This document shows positions 8,343-16,267 of a stretch of 64,000 nucleotides of DNA, piece by piece; within the stretch, counting starts at the first letter, position 1; every line of letters starts with the position of its first letter. The position numbers were made by a program, and so were the translations under genes. The stretch lies in NCBI GenBank assembly GCA_963724625.1, contig CAVRVO010000001.1, forward strand, positions 124,001 to 188,000, given 5' to 3'. The notes beneath the pieces are model-generated. The model was not told the origin of the DNA. It worked only from the letters and a program-made list of their open reading frames with translations, and searched no databases. The stretch comes from DATBVX01 sp963724625 (GTDB taxonomy: Bacteria > Pseudomonadota > Gammaproteobacteria > Steroidobacterales > Steroidobacteraceae).

Positions 8343-8387
8343 CTTCGATCCTGAGGGTCGGGAGTTCGAATCTCTCCGGGCGCGCCA
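8343..8387 (+). tRNA. 3' fragment of tRNA-Arg(TCG), probable attachment-site scar
   Basis: The sequence folds as the 3' half of a tRNA. The anticodon loop CTTCGAT (8343-8349, anticodon TCG) is followed by anticodon-stem CCTGA, variable loop GGGTC, T-stem GGGAG / CTCTC around TTCGAAT, acceptor strand CGGGCGC, discriminator G and encoded CCA (8385-8387). Upstream of 8343 the 5' half is absent: the bases that should pair with CCTGA read AAAAC, and no GCGCCCG acceptor strand lies within 90 bases. The break is exactly at the anticodon loop, a common crossover point for tyrosine recombinases. It is not a working tRNA. Confidence 0.85.
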
Positions 8388-8440
8388 GGTTTCGGCGACA
8401 CCGCACTTCCGGTGCCGCCGAGCCCGGTCGATTGACAGCG

Positions 8441-9421
8441 CTAGTTCAAGGCGGTCCGGATCCTGTCGATTGCGCCTTGCTCCTCGGCGCTCACCTGCGT
8501 TCCGCCGATCCCCAGGAAGCCACCTTCTTTTGCAGCTTCCGCGGTGCTCTGCGCCACCTTCATCACGAGATCACGAAACCCCGCGGCTTCCGGCGCGCCC
8601 TTTTGCGAAACGACCACATAAGCGTCATGAATTTCTGCTAGCAGCCGGTCCGAATCCGGTTTTTCCTTGCGCAGAAACTCAAAGTCTTCCTTTTCCACAC
8701 CGCCGCCAAATGCGCTCGCCACCAGCGATGTCGGTGAGGCTCCTTTCCCGGCAAGCGTTATCGCTTCGCTTGCGGCCGAGAACTCCTTTGTCAGCCCAAT
8801 GGGACCGGAAGGAGATGCTGAGGCGACAACGTACATCGCCGCCACCGGTGCGCGGCGCACCTTGTCCCATTCCGCGTCCGCAAAGTTGCGGCGCAGTGCC
8901 TCTGAGCGTTCACCTTCCTCGAGCGTCGCCTTGACTACCTTGGCAGCCTCAGCATTGGCCGGATCATTGAGGTAGTCACTCGACTCTTTGTGCAGCTGGC
9001 TGGTCAGTCCCATTGTCGACAGCTTCTGGTCGCGCACGAACTTTCCGATAATTCCACCCACCACTGGTACGGCGAGGTTGAGCAGAGGCCGTACATCGAA
9101 CCCCAGCCGTTGGGACAGCGAGCTCCCGATGGCGTTGGTAGCGCTTCCGAGCAGTGAGGTCGTCAGATCGCGTTGTCCGCCGCCCATTGCACCGCCCAGA
9201 AGGCTCTTGAGGAGGTCGGGTGTATCCGTGGGCAGTTTCTCCATCAGGCTGTTTACCCCGTCGGGTGTACTTGCGCGGCGCGCAAAGCCACCGAGCACCA
9301 GGGGCCCGACGAGACTTGCGCCCTTTTGGAACAGCGCAGGATCAACGCCACATGCGTTAGCGAGCCGCGAACTCACATCCGGCGTCAGCATGGAATTCAG
9401 TGAGTCAAGGATACCGGGCAT
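8441..9421 (-). CDS. DUF937 family protein
   Basis: 326-residue protein of the DUF937 type. The N-terminal half has the repetitive helical pattern of that family (ILDSLNSMLTPDVSSRLANA, FQKGASLVGPLVLGGFARRA, LLKSLLGGAMGGGQRDLTTS), rich in Gly, Leu and Ala with no signal peptide. The C-terminal half resembles a globular domain with FGGGVEKEDFEFLRKEKPDS. Its biochemical role is unknown in the family. It is alone between the tRNA fragment and the TauD-like gene. Confidence 0.8.
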   Translation of the reverse strand: MPGILDSLNSMLTPDVSSRLANACGVDPALFQKGASLVGPLVLGGFARRASTPDGVNSLMEKLPTDTPDLLKSLLGGAMGGGQRDLTTSLLGSATNAIGSSLSQRLGFDVRPLLNLAVPVVGGIIGKFVRDQKLSTMGLTSQLHKESSDYLNDPANAEAAKVVKATLEEGERSEALRRNFADAEWDKVRRAPVAAMYVVASASPSGPIGLTKEFSAASEAITLAGKGASPTSLVASAFGGGVEKEDFEFLRKEKPDSDRLLAEIHDAYVVVSQKGAPEAAGFRDLVMKVAQSTAEAAKEGGFLGIGGTQVSAEEQGAIDRIRTALN

Positions 9422-9639
9422 GGTGAGCCTCCTTGTCGTCGTGTTGACGACTCCTTGGTTAGTTGAGAGCGAAGACGGTGACGCGGGCGTTTCAGGCCCG
9501 TTGTTCGGTCAAGGGTGGTAGATCGGCAACGCGCTCCTTGCACACCGCCGTCGGGCGCGAGCATACGCCCAACGCCGGGCCGACAACCACCTCAGCCGAG
9601 AGCTCGATTCGCGCCGACCGTCAGCCAGCAAGGTCGGGC

Positions 9640-10569
9640 CTAGATCGGCCGCTCGCCGATCACGGTCGTACGCACGAGATGGCGCCGTTCGTTCTTGAAA
9701 TCGTGAATGCCCCTGTGCAACAGGAAGCGGTTGTCCCAGACGATGACCGTGTCCGGCTTCCAGCGAATGCGGCATTGGTACTGCAGACGATGCGGCAGGG
9801 TTTGCAGATAGTTGAGAAGTGCGCGGCTCTCGTCCTCGTTCCAGCCCACGAAGCGCTTGAAGTACGCCGTCGTGACATAGAGCCCTTTGCGCCCGGTACG
9901 CGGATGACTCCGCACAGCCGGGTGAATACTCTCCAGCTGATCTTCCGTGAAGTTGTGACTTTCCCGGAGCCTGAGCCGCTTGTCCTTTTCGAGCTTGGCG
10001 TTCTTGGACCAGATGTCCTTGCCTGAATAGACGACTCGCAGCCGACCCAGCAGCTCCTGCATACCCTGCGACAGTTCTTCATACACGAGGAACATGTTCG
10101 CGAAAGCCGTGTCACCGCCGTACTTCGGCACGTCCAGCGCACGCATCACGACGCACAGCGGTGGCCGCGGGAGGAACGGGCTATCCGTGTGGAAGTGCTC
10201 GAAGGAGGGCACAACACTAGCGGGTTCGTCAGCTTCGCGTCGGACCTCCTGCATGTCATCGTGGCCGCCGTAGGTCGGCGCTTGCGGTAATTCTGTGAGA
10301 TCACCGAAGTAGCGTGAGAACGCCTTGTGCTGTTCGGGCGTGAGCTGCTGATCGCGGAACATGATCACCAGGAAGTGCTCGAAGGCGAGCATCACTTCCG
10401 TGCGCGTCGGCTCATCCAGCGGACACGACAGGTCCACTCCGGAAATCTCGCAACCGCAGGCCCCTGTCAGTGGTTCGACACTGATTCTGCTGAACTCAGG
10501 CATCGGCAGACCTGCCACGACGGTGTGGGTACCGCTGTGCGACTCCACGCTGTGTGCATCGGAACTCAC
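9640..10569 (-). CDS. TauD/TfdA family Fe(II)/2-oxoglutarate dioxygenase
   Basis: 309-residue non-haem iron dioxygenase, predicted to hydroxylate an unknown substrate using O2 and 2-oxoglutarate. The iron-binding H-x-D is in EHFHTDSPF and the distal His is in LLHRGIHDF. The 2-oxoglutarate-binding Arg is in RRHLVRTTVIG. The start is GTG 10569, chosen because a GGAG lies 7 bases upstream; an inner ATG at 10503 is the alternative. TauD and TfdA act on taurine and 2,4-D, but no sulfonate or aromatic transport genes are adjacent, so the substrate is open. Confidence 0.88.
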   Translation of the reverse strand: MSSDAHSVESHSGTHTVVAGLPMPEFSRISVEPLTGACGCEISGVDLSCPLDEPTRTEVMLAFEHFLVIMFRDQQLTPEQHKAFSRYFGDLTELPQAPTYGGHDDMQEVRREADEPASVVPSFEHFHTDSPFLPRPPLCVVMRALDVPKYGGDTAFANMFLVYEELSQGMQELLGRLRVVYSGKDIWSKNAKLEKDKRLRLRESHNFTEDQLESIHPAVRSHPRTGRKGLYVTTAYFKRFVGWNEDESRALLNYLQTLPHRLQYQCRIRWKPDTVIVWDNRFLLHRGIHDFKNERRHLVRTTVIGERPI

Positions 10570-10734
10570 GGGCGCTCCAGGTGTGCGAGGTGTGGCTGCT
10601 TATGCGCGCAATCAGATCATGCCGGCCGCATACCGGCTTGTGTCAACTGGTTGACGGAGCGAGCGACAGGCCTCTGGGCATCATGCGCCATACGCGTGGG
10701 CGGTTCCACGCAACCGAATTCAGAGGAGATTCCA

Positions 10735-10941
10735 ATGCACGCAGAACCACGTTTGCTCGATTGGGCAACAGCTCTCACATGGGGCGGTCCGACCTGGCTC
10801 GAGATCGTCGCTTCGCACGCTCACCTGCTTTCCGCCGCCGATGCTCGGGACGAATCCCGCACGGGTGCAGCGCGCTCCCCGCGAGCGGCGGACGAATCGC
10901 GCCAGTGGATGAGCCGCATCCGTCCCGAATTGTCACGTTGA
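10735..10941 (+). CDS. small hypothetical protein
   Basis: 68 residues starting at ATG 10735, preceded by a strong AGAGGAGAT ribosome site. The sequence is Ala/Arg-rich with LLDWATALTWGGPTWLEIVA near the N-terminus and no recognised domain. The good initiation signal is the main reason to list it; codon use does not exclude a chance frame. It precedes the iron-permease-family gene by about 140 bases. Confidence 0.4.
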   Translation: MHAEPRLLDWATALTWGGPTWLEIVASHAHLLSAADARDESRTGAARSPRAADESRQWMSRIRPELSR

Positions 10942-11079
10942 CCATTGGCTGTGGGATGGCGGGCGCTGACGCGGCATTCTCGTCCGCCTCCGTAGGCGCA
11001 ATCCCACGCATGGGCTGCGCTGAAGACGACAGCGAGAGGTGCTCAGCGGTTGCTGGCACGATTCCTGCTCGTTTTCAGC

Positions 11080-11511
11080 ATGCGCCCCACGAAATCGCGC
11101 TCCTGGTTCTCGCGCTTCGCAAAGAAGACCGCGACCCTCACCGGCCGCCCGGCAACGTTCCTGCTGGCAATGGGCGTCGTGATCGCGTGGCTGGTCTCCG
11201 GCCCGGTCTTTCATTTCAGCGATACGTGGCAGCTCGTCATCAACACGGGCACAACCATCGTGACCTTCCTGATGGTGTTCCTGATTCAGGCTACACAGAA
11301 CCGCGACTCGGAGGCCATTCAGGTCAAACTCGATGAGCTGATCCGCTCCATCCAGGGCGCGCATCTGGCACTGCTCGATCTCGAGGAACTCGAGGAAGAA
11401 GAGCTCAACCGCATTCACGCGGGCTACCGCAAGCTCGCACAACGTGCACGCGAGGATCTGCGCAAGGGCAGAGCCGATACTGGCGTGCGCGAGGTGCAGT
11501 CGACGCGCTGA
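11080..11511 (+). CDS. low-affinity iron permease family membrane protein
   Basis: 143-residue small membrane protein of the family named after yeast Fet4. Two transmembrane helices (FLLAMGVVIAWLVSGPVF and LVINTGTTIVTFLMVFLIQA) are followed by the family signature QNRDSEAIQVKLDELIRS and an acidic coiled tail (LLDLEELEEEELNRIHAGYR). The bacterial members are much shorter than the yeast transporter and iron transport by them is unproven. ATG 11080 is preferred over a TTG at 11050. Confidence 0.85.
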   Translation: MRPTKSRSWFSRFAKKTATLTGRPATFLLAMGVVIAWLVSGPVFHFSDTWQLVINTGTTIVTFLMVFLIQATQNRDSEAIQVKLDELIRSIQGAHLALLDLEELEEEELNRIHAGYRKLAQRAREDLRKGRADTGVREVQSTR

Positions 11512-11626
11512 GTCCGAGATCGCATGCCCTATGCCAAAGTTACAAAGCAGGCGGTAGAAAACGAAGCGCTGCGAATCGTCGGCGGATATTGAACATTACT
11601 TACTCAACCACGGATGGAGAGCTGAC

Positions 11627-12145
11627 ATGAAAACCCTGATAGCCCTGCTGTTGACGAGCCTGCCGGCCCTGGCGCTCGCCCAGTACTCGAATCCCGATAA
11701 GTCGTTCTACGAGCATGCAGCGCAAGGCGGCAGTGTCGAAGTTGCAGCTGGAAAGCTCGCCCAGAAGAATGGAGCGAGCCAGGCAGTCAAGGACTTCGGC
11801 GCGATGATGGTCGAGGATCACTCGGCTTCGAATAAGAAACTAAAGAAGCTCGCTGACTCCAAGAGCGTGAAGCTGCCGGAGCCGAGTCTGACGCAAGAAG
11901 CGAAGCTCAAGATGCTGGAGATGAAATCCGGCAGCTCCTTCGACAAGGACTACATCGAGAGCCAGGTCAAGGCTCATAAGGAAACACTTGAGCTCCTGAA
12001 GAAGGAAATTGACTCTGGAAAAGATGCTGACGCCAAGGCATTCGCCGCAGAGATCCTGCCGACGGTCGAGGCCCATCTGGTGAAGATCAATCAGATCGCC
12101 GCCGACAACGGCGTGAAAACTGCAGATAGCGGTGAGGAGAAGTAA
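11627..12145 (+). CDS. DUF4142 periplasmic protein
   Basis: 172 residues with a signal peptide (cleavage near LALAQ, residue 19). The DUF4142 helical bundle follows: SFYEHAAQGGSVEVAAGKLA, then SQAVKDFGAMMVEDHSASNK, then DKDYIESQVKAHKETLELLK. This is a ferritin-like four-helix fold found in stress-related secreted proteins; no metal site is established. ATG 11627 has GGAGAG upstream. It probably shares a transcript with the CBS protein that begins 26 bases after its stop. Confidence 0.9.
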   Translation: MKTLIALLLTSLPALALAQYSNPDKSFYEHAAQGGSVEVAAGKLAQKNGASQAVKDFGAMMVEDHSASNKKLKKLADSKSVKLPEPSLTQEAKLKMLEMKSGSSFDKDYIESQVKAHKETLELLKKEIDSGKDADAKAFAAEILPTVEAHLVKINQIAADNGVKTADSGEEK

Positions 12146-12171
12146 GTGAGCGCGCCACGGAGGGCCCCGTC

Positions 12172-12597
12172 ATGAGAGTGCATCAAGTCATGACTGAGAA
12201 CGTCAGCTTTGTCGATCCCGACATGCGGATACCTGAGATCGCGCGTCGCATGCGCGATGAAGATATCGGCTCGTTGCCCGTCGCCGAAAGTGAGCGGCTG
12301 ATCGGCATCGTCACGGACCGCGACATCGTCGTGCGTGCAGTTGCCGACGGCCAGGACGCGCGCGGAACCACGGCGCGCCAGATCATGTCGCCGAAGATCC
12401 TCTATTGCTTCGAGGACGACAGCATCGAGGAAGCATTGCGAAGCATGGGCGACAACCAGGTCCGACGTCTGCCGGTGATCAACCGCGACAAGCGGTTGGT
12501 TGGGGTTGTGTCACTGGGCGATCTCAGCAAGGCCGCGCAGGACCAGGCGGGAGACGCGCTGAAGGACATCTCACAGTCAACCGCGAGTCCCCCCTAG
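12172..12597 (+). CDS. two-CBS-domain protein
   Basis: 141-residue cytoplasmic protein made of a tandem CBS pair. CBS1 (residues about 8-60) contains RIPEIARRMRDEDIGSLPV and IGIVTDRDIVVRAVADG; CBS2 (about 75-128) contains DDSIEEALRSMGDNQVRRLP and LVGVVSLGDLS. Such stand-alone pairs (Bateman modules) bind adenine nucleotides and act as energy sensors. Linked to the DUF4142 gene, it suggests a stress-related pair. A GGAGGG ribosome site precedes ATG 12172. Confidence 0.9.
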   Translation: MRVHQVMTENVSFVDPDMRIPEIARRMRDEDIGSLPVAESERLIGIVTDRDIVVRAVADGQDARGTTARQIMSPKILYCFEDDSIEEALRSMGDNQVRRLPVINRDKRLVGVVSLGDLSKAAQDQAGDALKDISQSTASPP

Positions 12598-12610
12598 CGT
12601 CCAAGGCGGT

Positions 12611-13090
12611 CTACGCGGCCGGGAAGGTTGCTTCGATCGTTTCGCCACCCGCTACCTGGCATTCGCCGGCGCCGCCGCCGGCCATGCCGCTCGACGGTCG
12701 CATCAGGTGAAACCGGCATCGCATGTGATTGCCGTCGGAGCCATCGAGATTGGCGACGACCTTGCCTGAGTAGCGAATCTCGAACTCGGGCGCTGCGTAG
12801 CCGCCCCAGTAGGGCCAGTCATACCAGCCGCGACGCCAGCCGAGCCACAACGGAGCGAGCGTTTCGCCCCGCGTCTCACTCGTGATCTGGAAGAACGGCC
12901 CGGAGTAGGTCTTGTCGCGCGCGAGCGTTGCGGTCATCGTGCCTGAAACCGCATCTTTGGCAGTCCAGTTGAAAGCGACGGAATGGTCTGTCTGACCGAC
13001 TCGTCCAAAGCCCGTGCCCATCGTCGTACAGGCGGCGAGGGCGGCCATGCTCAGTCCGATCAGCAGGCCGCTGTGAAGTTGCTGATTCAT
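12611..13090 (-). CDS. putative lipoprotein of unknown function
   Basis: 159 residues from ATG 13090, which has GGAGAG upstream; a longer frame to 13108 is less likely. The N-terminus is a lipoprotein signal (LLIGLSMAALAAC, Cys about residue 21). The mature domain has FNWTAKDAVSGTMTATLA and an aromatic-rich loop (WLGWRRGWYDWPYWGGYAAP), then MRCRFHLMRPSSGMAGGGAG, a pattern seen in uncharacterised proteobacterial lipoproteins. It is convergent with the CBS gene, with only 13 bases between the stops. Confidence 0.75.
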   Translation of the reverse strand: MNQQLHSGLLIGLSMAALAACTTMGTGFGRVGQTDHSVAFNWTAKDAVSGTMTATLARDKTYSGPFFQITSETRGETLAPLWLGWRRGWYDWPYWGGYAAPEFEIRYSGKVVANLDGSDGNHMRCRFHLMRPSSGMAGGGAGECQVAGGETIEATFPAA

Positions 13091-13281
13091 GTCACTCTCC
13101 TTCGTCACACCGCGGCCTGGTCGTGAGGCGAGCGCGCCTCACTTACCAGCTTGGATTGTGCGAGCCGGCGCAAGTTGAGCGAGAAAGGGGTGAAGTTTGG
13201 TTAACCGTGGGCCGATTCGTCCGTACGACGGGCGCGACACAGGGGCTGGACTGCAAGGCGACGCCGTGTGAGCATCCGCCG

Positions 13282-14121
13282 ATGCCGAAAGAGGGATCGG
13301 CACTCCCCGAGTTGAAACTCAGCGCCTGGAAATCAACGCGCGACGCTTTGCATGCGTACGCGCAGGTCGCAGGCGCGGTGCGCGGCACGTTTTCGCCGCG
13401 TGAGAAACACTGGTTTCACGTGAGCTTGCGCGCGACATCTCGCGGTCTCGCGACCATGCCGGTACCGGCGCGCAGCGGCACCTTCGAGATTTCGCTCGAG
13501 CTCGCGACTGCGCGTTGGTGCGTCGACTTCAGTGATGGCAGCCACTGGAACACGCCACTGCGCGGACAATCCGCAGCGGAACTGTTTGCTGAAACGGCAC
13601 CAGTGCTGGCTGGCATCGTCCGCGTAGCCAAGGTGAAGCGCGCCGAGTTCGGACGCACCGTATGGCGTGATTTCGACACTGAAGCGGTGCAGCGCTATTG
13701 GCGCGTGCTGTCCTGGGTCGACGTCGAGCTCAAGCGCTTCAAAGCGTCGCATCATGCGGAAACTTCCCCGGTACAGCTCTGGCCGCACCACTTCGACATC
13801 GCGATGCTGCTGTGCTCTGGGCGCAAGATTCCAGAGACCGATCACAGCGATCCGGACGTCAGCGATGAGCAGCTCAACTTCGGCTTCGTGCCCGGCGATG
13901 ATGCAATCCGCGAGGCGTATTTCTACGCGACCGCGTATCCGGATCCGATGAAACGCATGAAGACGCGTCTGCCGCCGGGCGCTTACTGGCATACGCGGGG
14001 CTGGGACGGCGCCGTGATGCCTTACGCGGAACTGAGGCGTGCGCGGGATCCAGAACAGCGACTGCAGCAGTTCTTCCACGCGTTTGCCGACTGGAGCGAC
14101 TTTCTGCGGAGGGATGAGTGA
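13282..14121 (+). CDS. DUF5996 family protein
   Basis: 279 residues matching the DUF5996 pattern: LSAWKSTRDALHAYAQVAGA near the N-terminus, KHWFHVSLRATSRGL, then the conserved PVQLWPHHFDIAMLLCSGRK and the C-terminal REAYFYATAYPDP with LPPGAYWHTRGWDGAVMPY. The His and Trp motifs suggest a binding or catalytic site, but the activity is unknown. ATG 13282 is used; GTG 13267 in the same frame is possible. Its stop overlaps the start of the Rieske-flavin reductase gene by one base, so the two are translationally coupled and probably act together. Confidence 0.82.
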   Translation: MPKEGSALPELKLSAWKSTRDALHAYAQVAGAVRGTFSPREKHWFHVSLRATSRGLATMPVPARSGTFEISLELATARWCVDFSDGSHWNTPLRGQSAAELFAETAPVLAGIVRVAKVKRAEFGRTVWRDFDTEAVQRYWRVLSWVDVELKRFKASHHAETSPVQLWPHHFDIAMLLCSGRKIPETDHSDPDVSDEQLNFGFVPGDDAIREAYFYATAYPDPMKRMKTRLPPGAYWHTRGWDGAVMPYAELRRARDPEQRLQQFFHAFADWSDFLRRDE

Positions 14122-15254
14122 TGGCACAAGAACCACAAGCGCCAGCATGGGTCGACCTCGGTTCCGTCGATGAGCTGCGCGATCGGCCATTGCGTGAAAT
14201 CAAGGCGGGCTCCCTGCGCATCGCGCTCTCGTATCGCGATGGCCAGTTCGGCGCGATTTCCGGCATCTGCAATCACGTCGGTGGCCCGCTGGGTGATGGC
14301 ACCCTCGACGGGGAGTACGTCGTGTGTCCCTGGCATCACTACAAGTTCCACCGCAGCAGCGGCGATGGCGAACCCGGTTACGAAGCGGATCGCGTCCCGC
14401 AATATGCGCTGAAAATCGAGAACGGCCGCCTGTTCGTCAATCCCAAGGCGGTCAAGGGTCGAAACCACCTGCCGCATCCGCCGCATCCACTGGCGCGCAA
14501 GCCGAAGCGTGAGCCGGGCGGCATTCGAATTGTGGGAATCTCTACCACGGTCATGGACGAAAACTACCCGCGCTATTCGACTTCCGAGGTGCTGCTCGAA
14601 CACGCGCTCTCGCACGCCAAGGTGAATGAGAGTTGCGACACGCGGCTGATCCGGCTCAATGCCCTCAAGTTCAGGCACTGCGAGGGCTACTACTCCAAGA
14701 GCGCTCGCGCCTGCACCTGGCCGTGCTCGATCACGGAGATGGACGAGTCCGATCAGATGGATCAGGTGTACGAAGCAGTCGTGCACTGGGCGGACGTCGT
14801 CCTGCTCGCGACGCCGATCCGCTGGGGCGCACCCAGCTCGCTCTATTACAAGATGATCGAACGGATGAACTGCATCCAGAACCAGATCACGTTGCGCAAC
14901 GAAGTGCTGATCCGCGACAAGGCCGTCGCCTTCATCATCACCGGCGGCCAGGACAACATCCAGGCGGTCGCGGGGCAGATGCTCGCGTTCTTCAGCGAAC
15001 TTGGGTTCGTCTACCCGCCGTTTCCCTTCATTGCGCACTCGCTCGGCTGGACCGCTGAGAACATGGAGCGCAACGTCGAGTACGTGCGCCAGAGCGCTGC
15101 GCTCCGGCAGGGGGCCAGTGAACTGGTCTCCAGGGCGGTGCACATGGCACGCGATCTGATCGATCAGCACATGTCGAGCGAACACATCGAGCGCGGCGGG
15201 CGCAAGGCTCACAATCCAGCGCACCACCACGGCGTCGATACGACCTCCGAATAG
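14121..15254 (+). CDS. Rieske ferredoxin domain fused to NADPH-dependent FMN reductase domain
   Basis: 377 residues, two domains. Residues about 10-110 form a Rieske [2Fe-2S] domain with ligands C50-x-H52 (CNHVGG) and C69-x-x-H72 (CPWHHYKF). Residues about 133-345 form a flavodoxin-like NADPH:FMN reductase domain (GIRIVGISTT, DVVLLATPIRWGAPSSLYYK). A Cys-rich loop (KFRHCEGYYSKSARACTWPC) lies between the early strands. The natural reading is a single-chain electron carrier, from NAD(P)H through flavin to the iron-sulfur cluster. No terminal oxygenase is adjacent; the coupled DUF5996 protein is the obvious candidate partner. The start is ATG 14121 behind GGAGGG. Confidence 0.85.
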   Translation: MAQEPQAPAWVDLGSVDELRDRPLREIKAGSLRIALSYRDGQFGAISGICNHVGGPLGDGTLDGEYVVCPWHHYKFHRSSGDGEPGYEADRVPQYALKIENGRLFVNPKAVKGRNHLPHPPHPLARKPKREPGGIRIVGISTTVMDENYPRYSTSEVLLEHALSHAKVNESCDTRLIRLNALKFRHCEGYYSKSARACTWPCSITEMDESDQMDQVYEAVVHWADVVLLATPIRWGAPSSLYYKMIERMNCIQNQITLRNEVLIRDKAVAFIITGGQDNIQAVAGQMLAFFSELGFVYPPFPFIAHSLGWTAENMERNVEYVRQSAALRQGASELVSRAVHMARDLIDQHMSSEHIERGGRKAHNPAHHHGVDTTSE

Positions 15255-15408
15255 CAAGACCAGCAATATCGATACTGAATCCGGGTACCAGGGTGGAAAA
15301 CCTGAACTCGCAAGCCGCTGAACAGGCGGACATCTACACGTTCATCGAGGCGAACCTCCACTAACACCTCTTGGAACCGCGGAGCCGTGCGCGCAATATC
15401 GCGAGGTG

Positions 15409-15926
15409 ATGAGTGAGGAGCTGCGCATCCGTTCCCTGGTCGACTGCCCTGAGCATGCGCCGCTCCTCGCGGAATGGTTCCGCGGCGAATGGGATCAGCA
15501 TTTCCGTAACTGGAATGCGCAGCGGATCATCACTGAGTTCTTCACGCCCATCGCGTACCTCAGCCGGTCTGCCAGTCGTGCTCATCGCCGAGATCGATGG
15601 CAAGCCCTGTGGCACCGTGATGCTGCGCGCACAGTGGCGCGAATCGCATGCGCATCTGGGCCCATGGCTCGGCGGCTTGTTCGTCGTGCCGGAATTTCGC
15701 GGCCGGGCTATTGCGCGGAAGTCTGATCGAGACACTCGCGGACGAAGCCGGCAAGCGTGGCTATACTGAAGTGTATGCAGGCACCAAGAATCTGGGTCGC
15801 TTCCTCAGGACACTCGGCTGGACGTTCCAGGAGATGATCGGCTCCGACAAGGAATCGATCGGCCTGTTTCGTTGGAGGCCCGAGCCTTCCGGTAGCGACC
15901 TCAACACTGAGGGGAGCACACGATGA
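15409..15926 (+). pseudogene. GNAT acetyltransferase with two frameshifts
   Basis: A GNAT-fold N-acetyltransferase read in three consecutive frames. The N-terminal part is EELRIRSLVDCPEHAPLLAE and WFRGEWDQHFRNWNAQRIIT. Near 15562 the homology moves to the next frame (GLPVVLIAEIDGKPCGTVML, then PWLGGLFVVPEFRGRAIA). Near 15719 it moves again to SLIETLADEAGKRGYTEVYA and GTKNLGRFLRTLGWTF. Each shift is repaired by removing one base, A15562 and one A of the AA at 15719-15720. Either the gene is dead or the sequence has two inserted bases. The intact protein would be about 172 residues. Confidence 0.75.
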
Positions 15927-16219
15927 GTTCCAGAGTCTTGGGATTGCGCGTCGCGGGGACTATATTCGGAGTCGTTGCCATCGCCCACATCTGGCGACTG
16001 GTGACTCACACCGCGGTACTGATTGGCGGCACTCCGATCTCGTCCACCATAAGCGTGATCGGTGCAATCGTCGCCGGTGCGCTCAGCATCTGGATGTGGC
16101 GCCTGGCGTCAGGCTCCAGTCGAACGAGACGAGACGGACATTGCGGTCGGGGGGTTGTGCCAACTCGGGCGATCAGGTTTGCGGGTATGCATCTTCGGAC
16201 AGCACGTCATCAAGCGTGA
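15923..16219 (+). CDS. small membrane protein with a C-terminus altered by a hairpin
   Basis: 98 residues as read, with two predicted membrane helices: AGTIFGVVAIAHIWRLVTHT and SSTISVIGAIVAGALSIWMW. Small proteobacterial proteins of this type usually end soon after the second helix (WMWRLA). Here the frame continues about 30 residues into the large inverted repeat at 16128-16265, giving a tail rich in Arg and Gly that is probably not native. It has a GAGGGGAG ribosome site and overlaps the end of the GNAT gene by four bases. Function unknown. Confidence 0.6.
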   Translation: MSSRVLGLRVAGTIFGVVAIAHIWRLVTHTAVLIGGTPISSTISVIGAIVAGALSIWMWRLASGSSRTRRDGHCGRGVVPTRAIRFAGMHLRTARHQA

Positions 16220-16265
16220 TCGCCCGGAGTTGGCACAACCCCCCGACCGCAATGTCCGTCTCGTC
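16128..16265. repeat. 138-bp near-perfect inverted repeat (hairpin element)
   Basis: The arms are 16128-16175 (48 bases) and 16217-16265 (49 bases). They are identical on reversal except for one extra C in the right arm, and the loop is 41 bases. Each arm runs from GACGAGACGGACATTGCGGT through GGGGGGTTGTGCC to the GGGCGATCA end. It covers the 3' end of the small membrane protein gene and stops 2 bases before the end of the convergent Lrp gene. It could act as a bidirectional terminator or be a MITE-like insertion. There is no T-run. Confidence 0.92.
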
Positions 16266-16267
16266 CG

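Noticed and set aside
14022..15266. 414-residue open frame on the - strand
   Set aside because: It lies fully antisense to the DUF5996 and Rieske-reductase genes, whose motifs are clear; its composition is that of a GC-rich shadow frame.
15409..15926. Programmed +1 frameshifting in the GNAT gene
   Set aside because: The two sites share no slippery sequence or stalling signal, and similar one-base breaks occur in unrelated genes, so decay or base errors are simpler.
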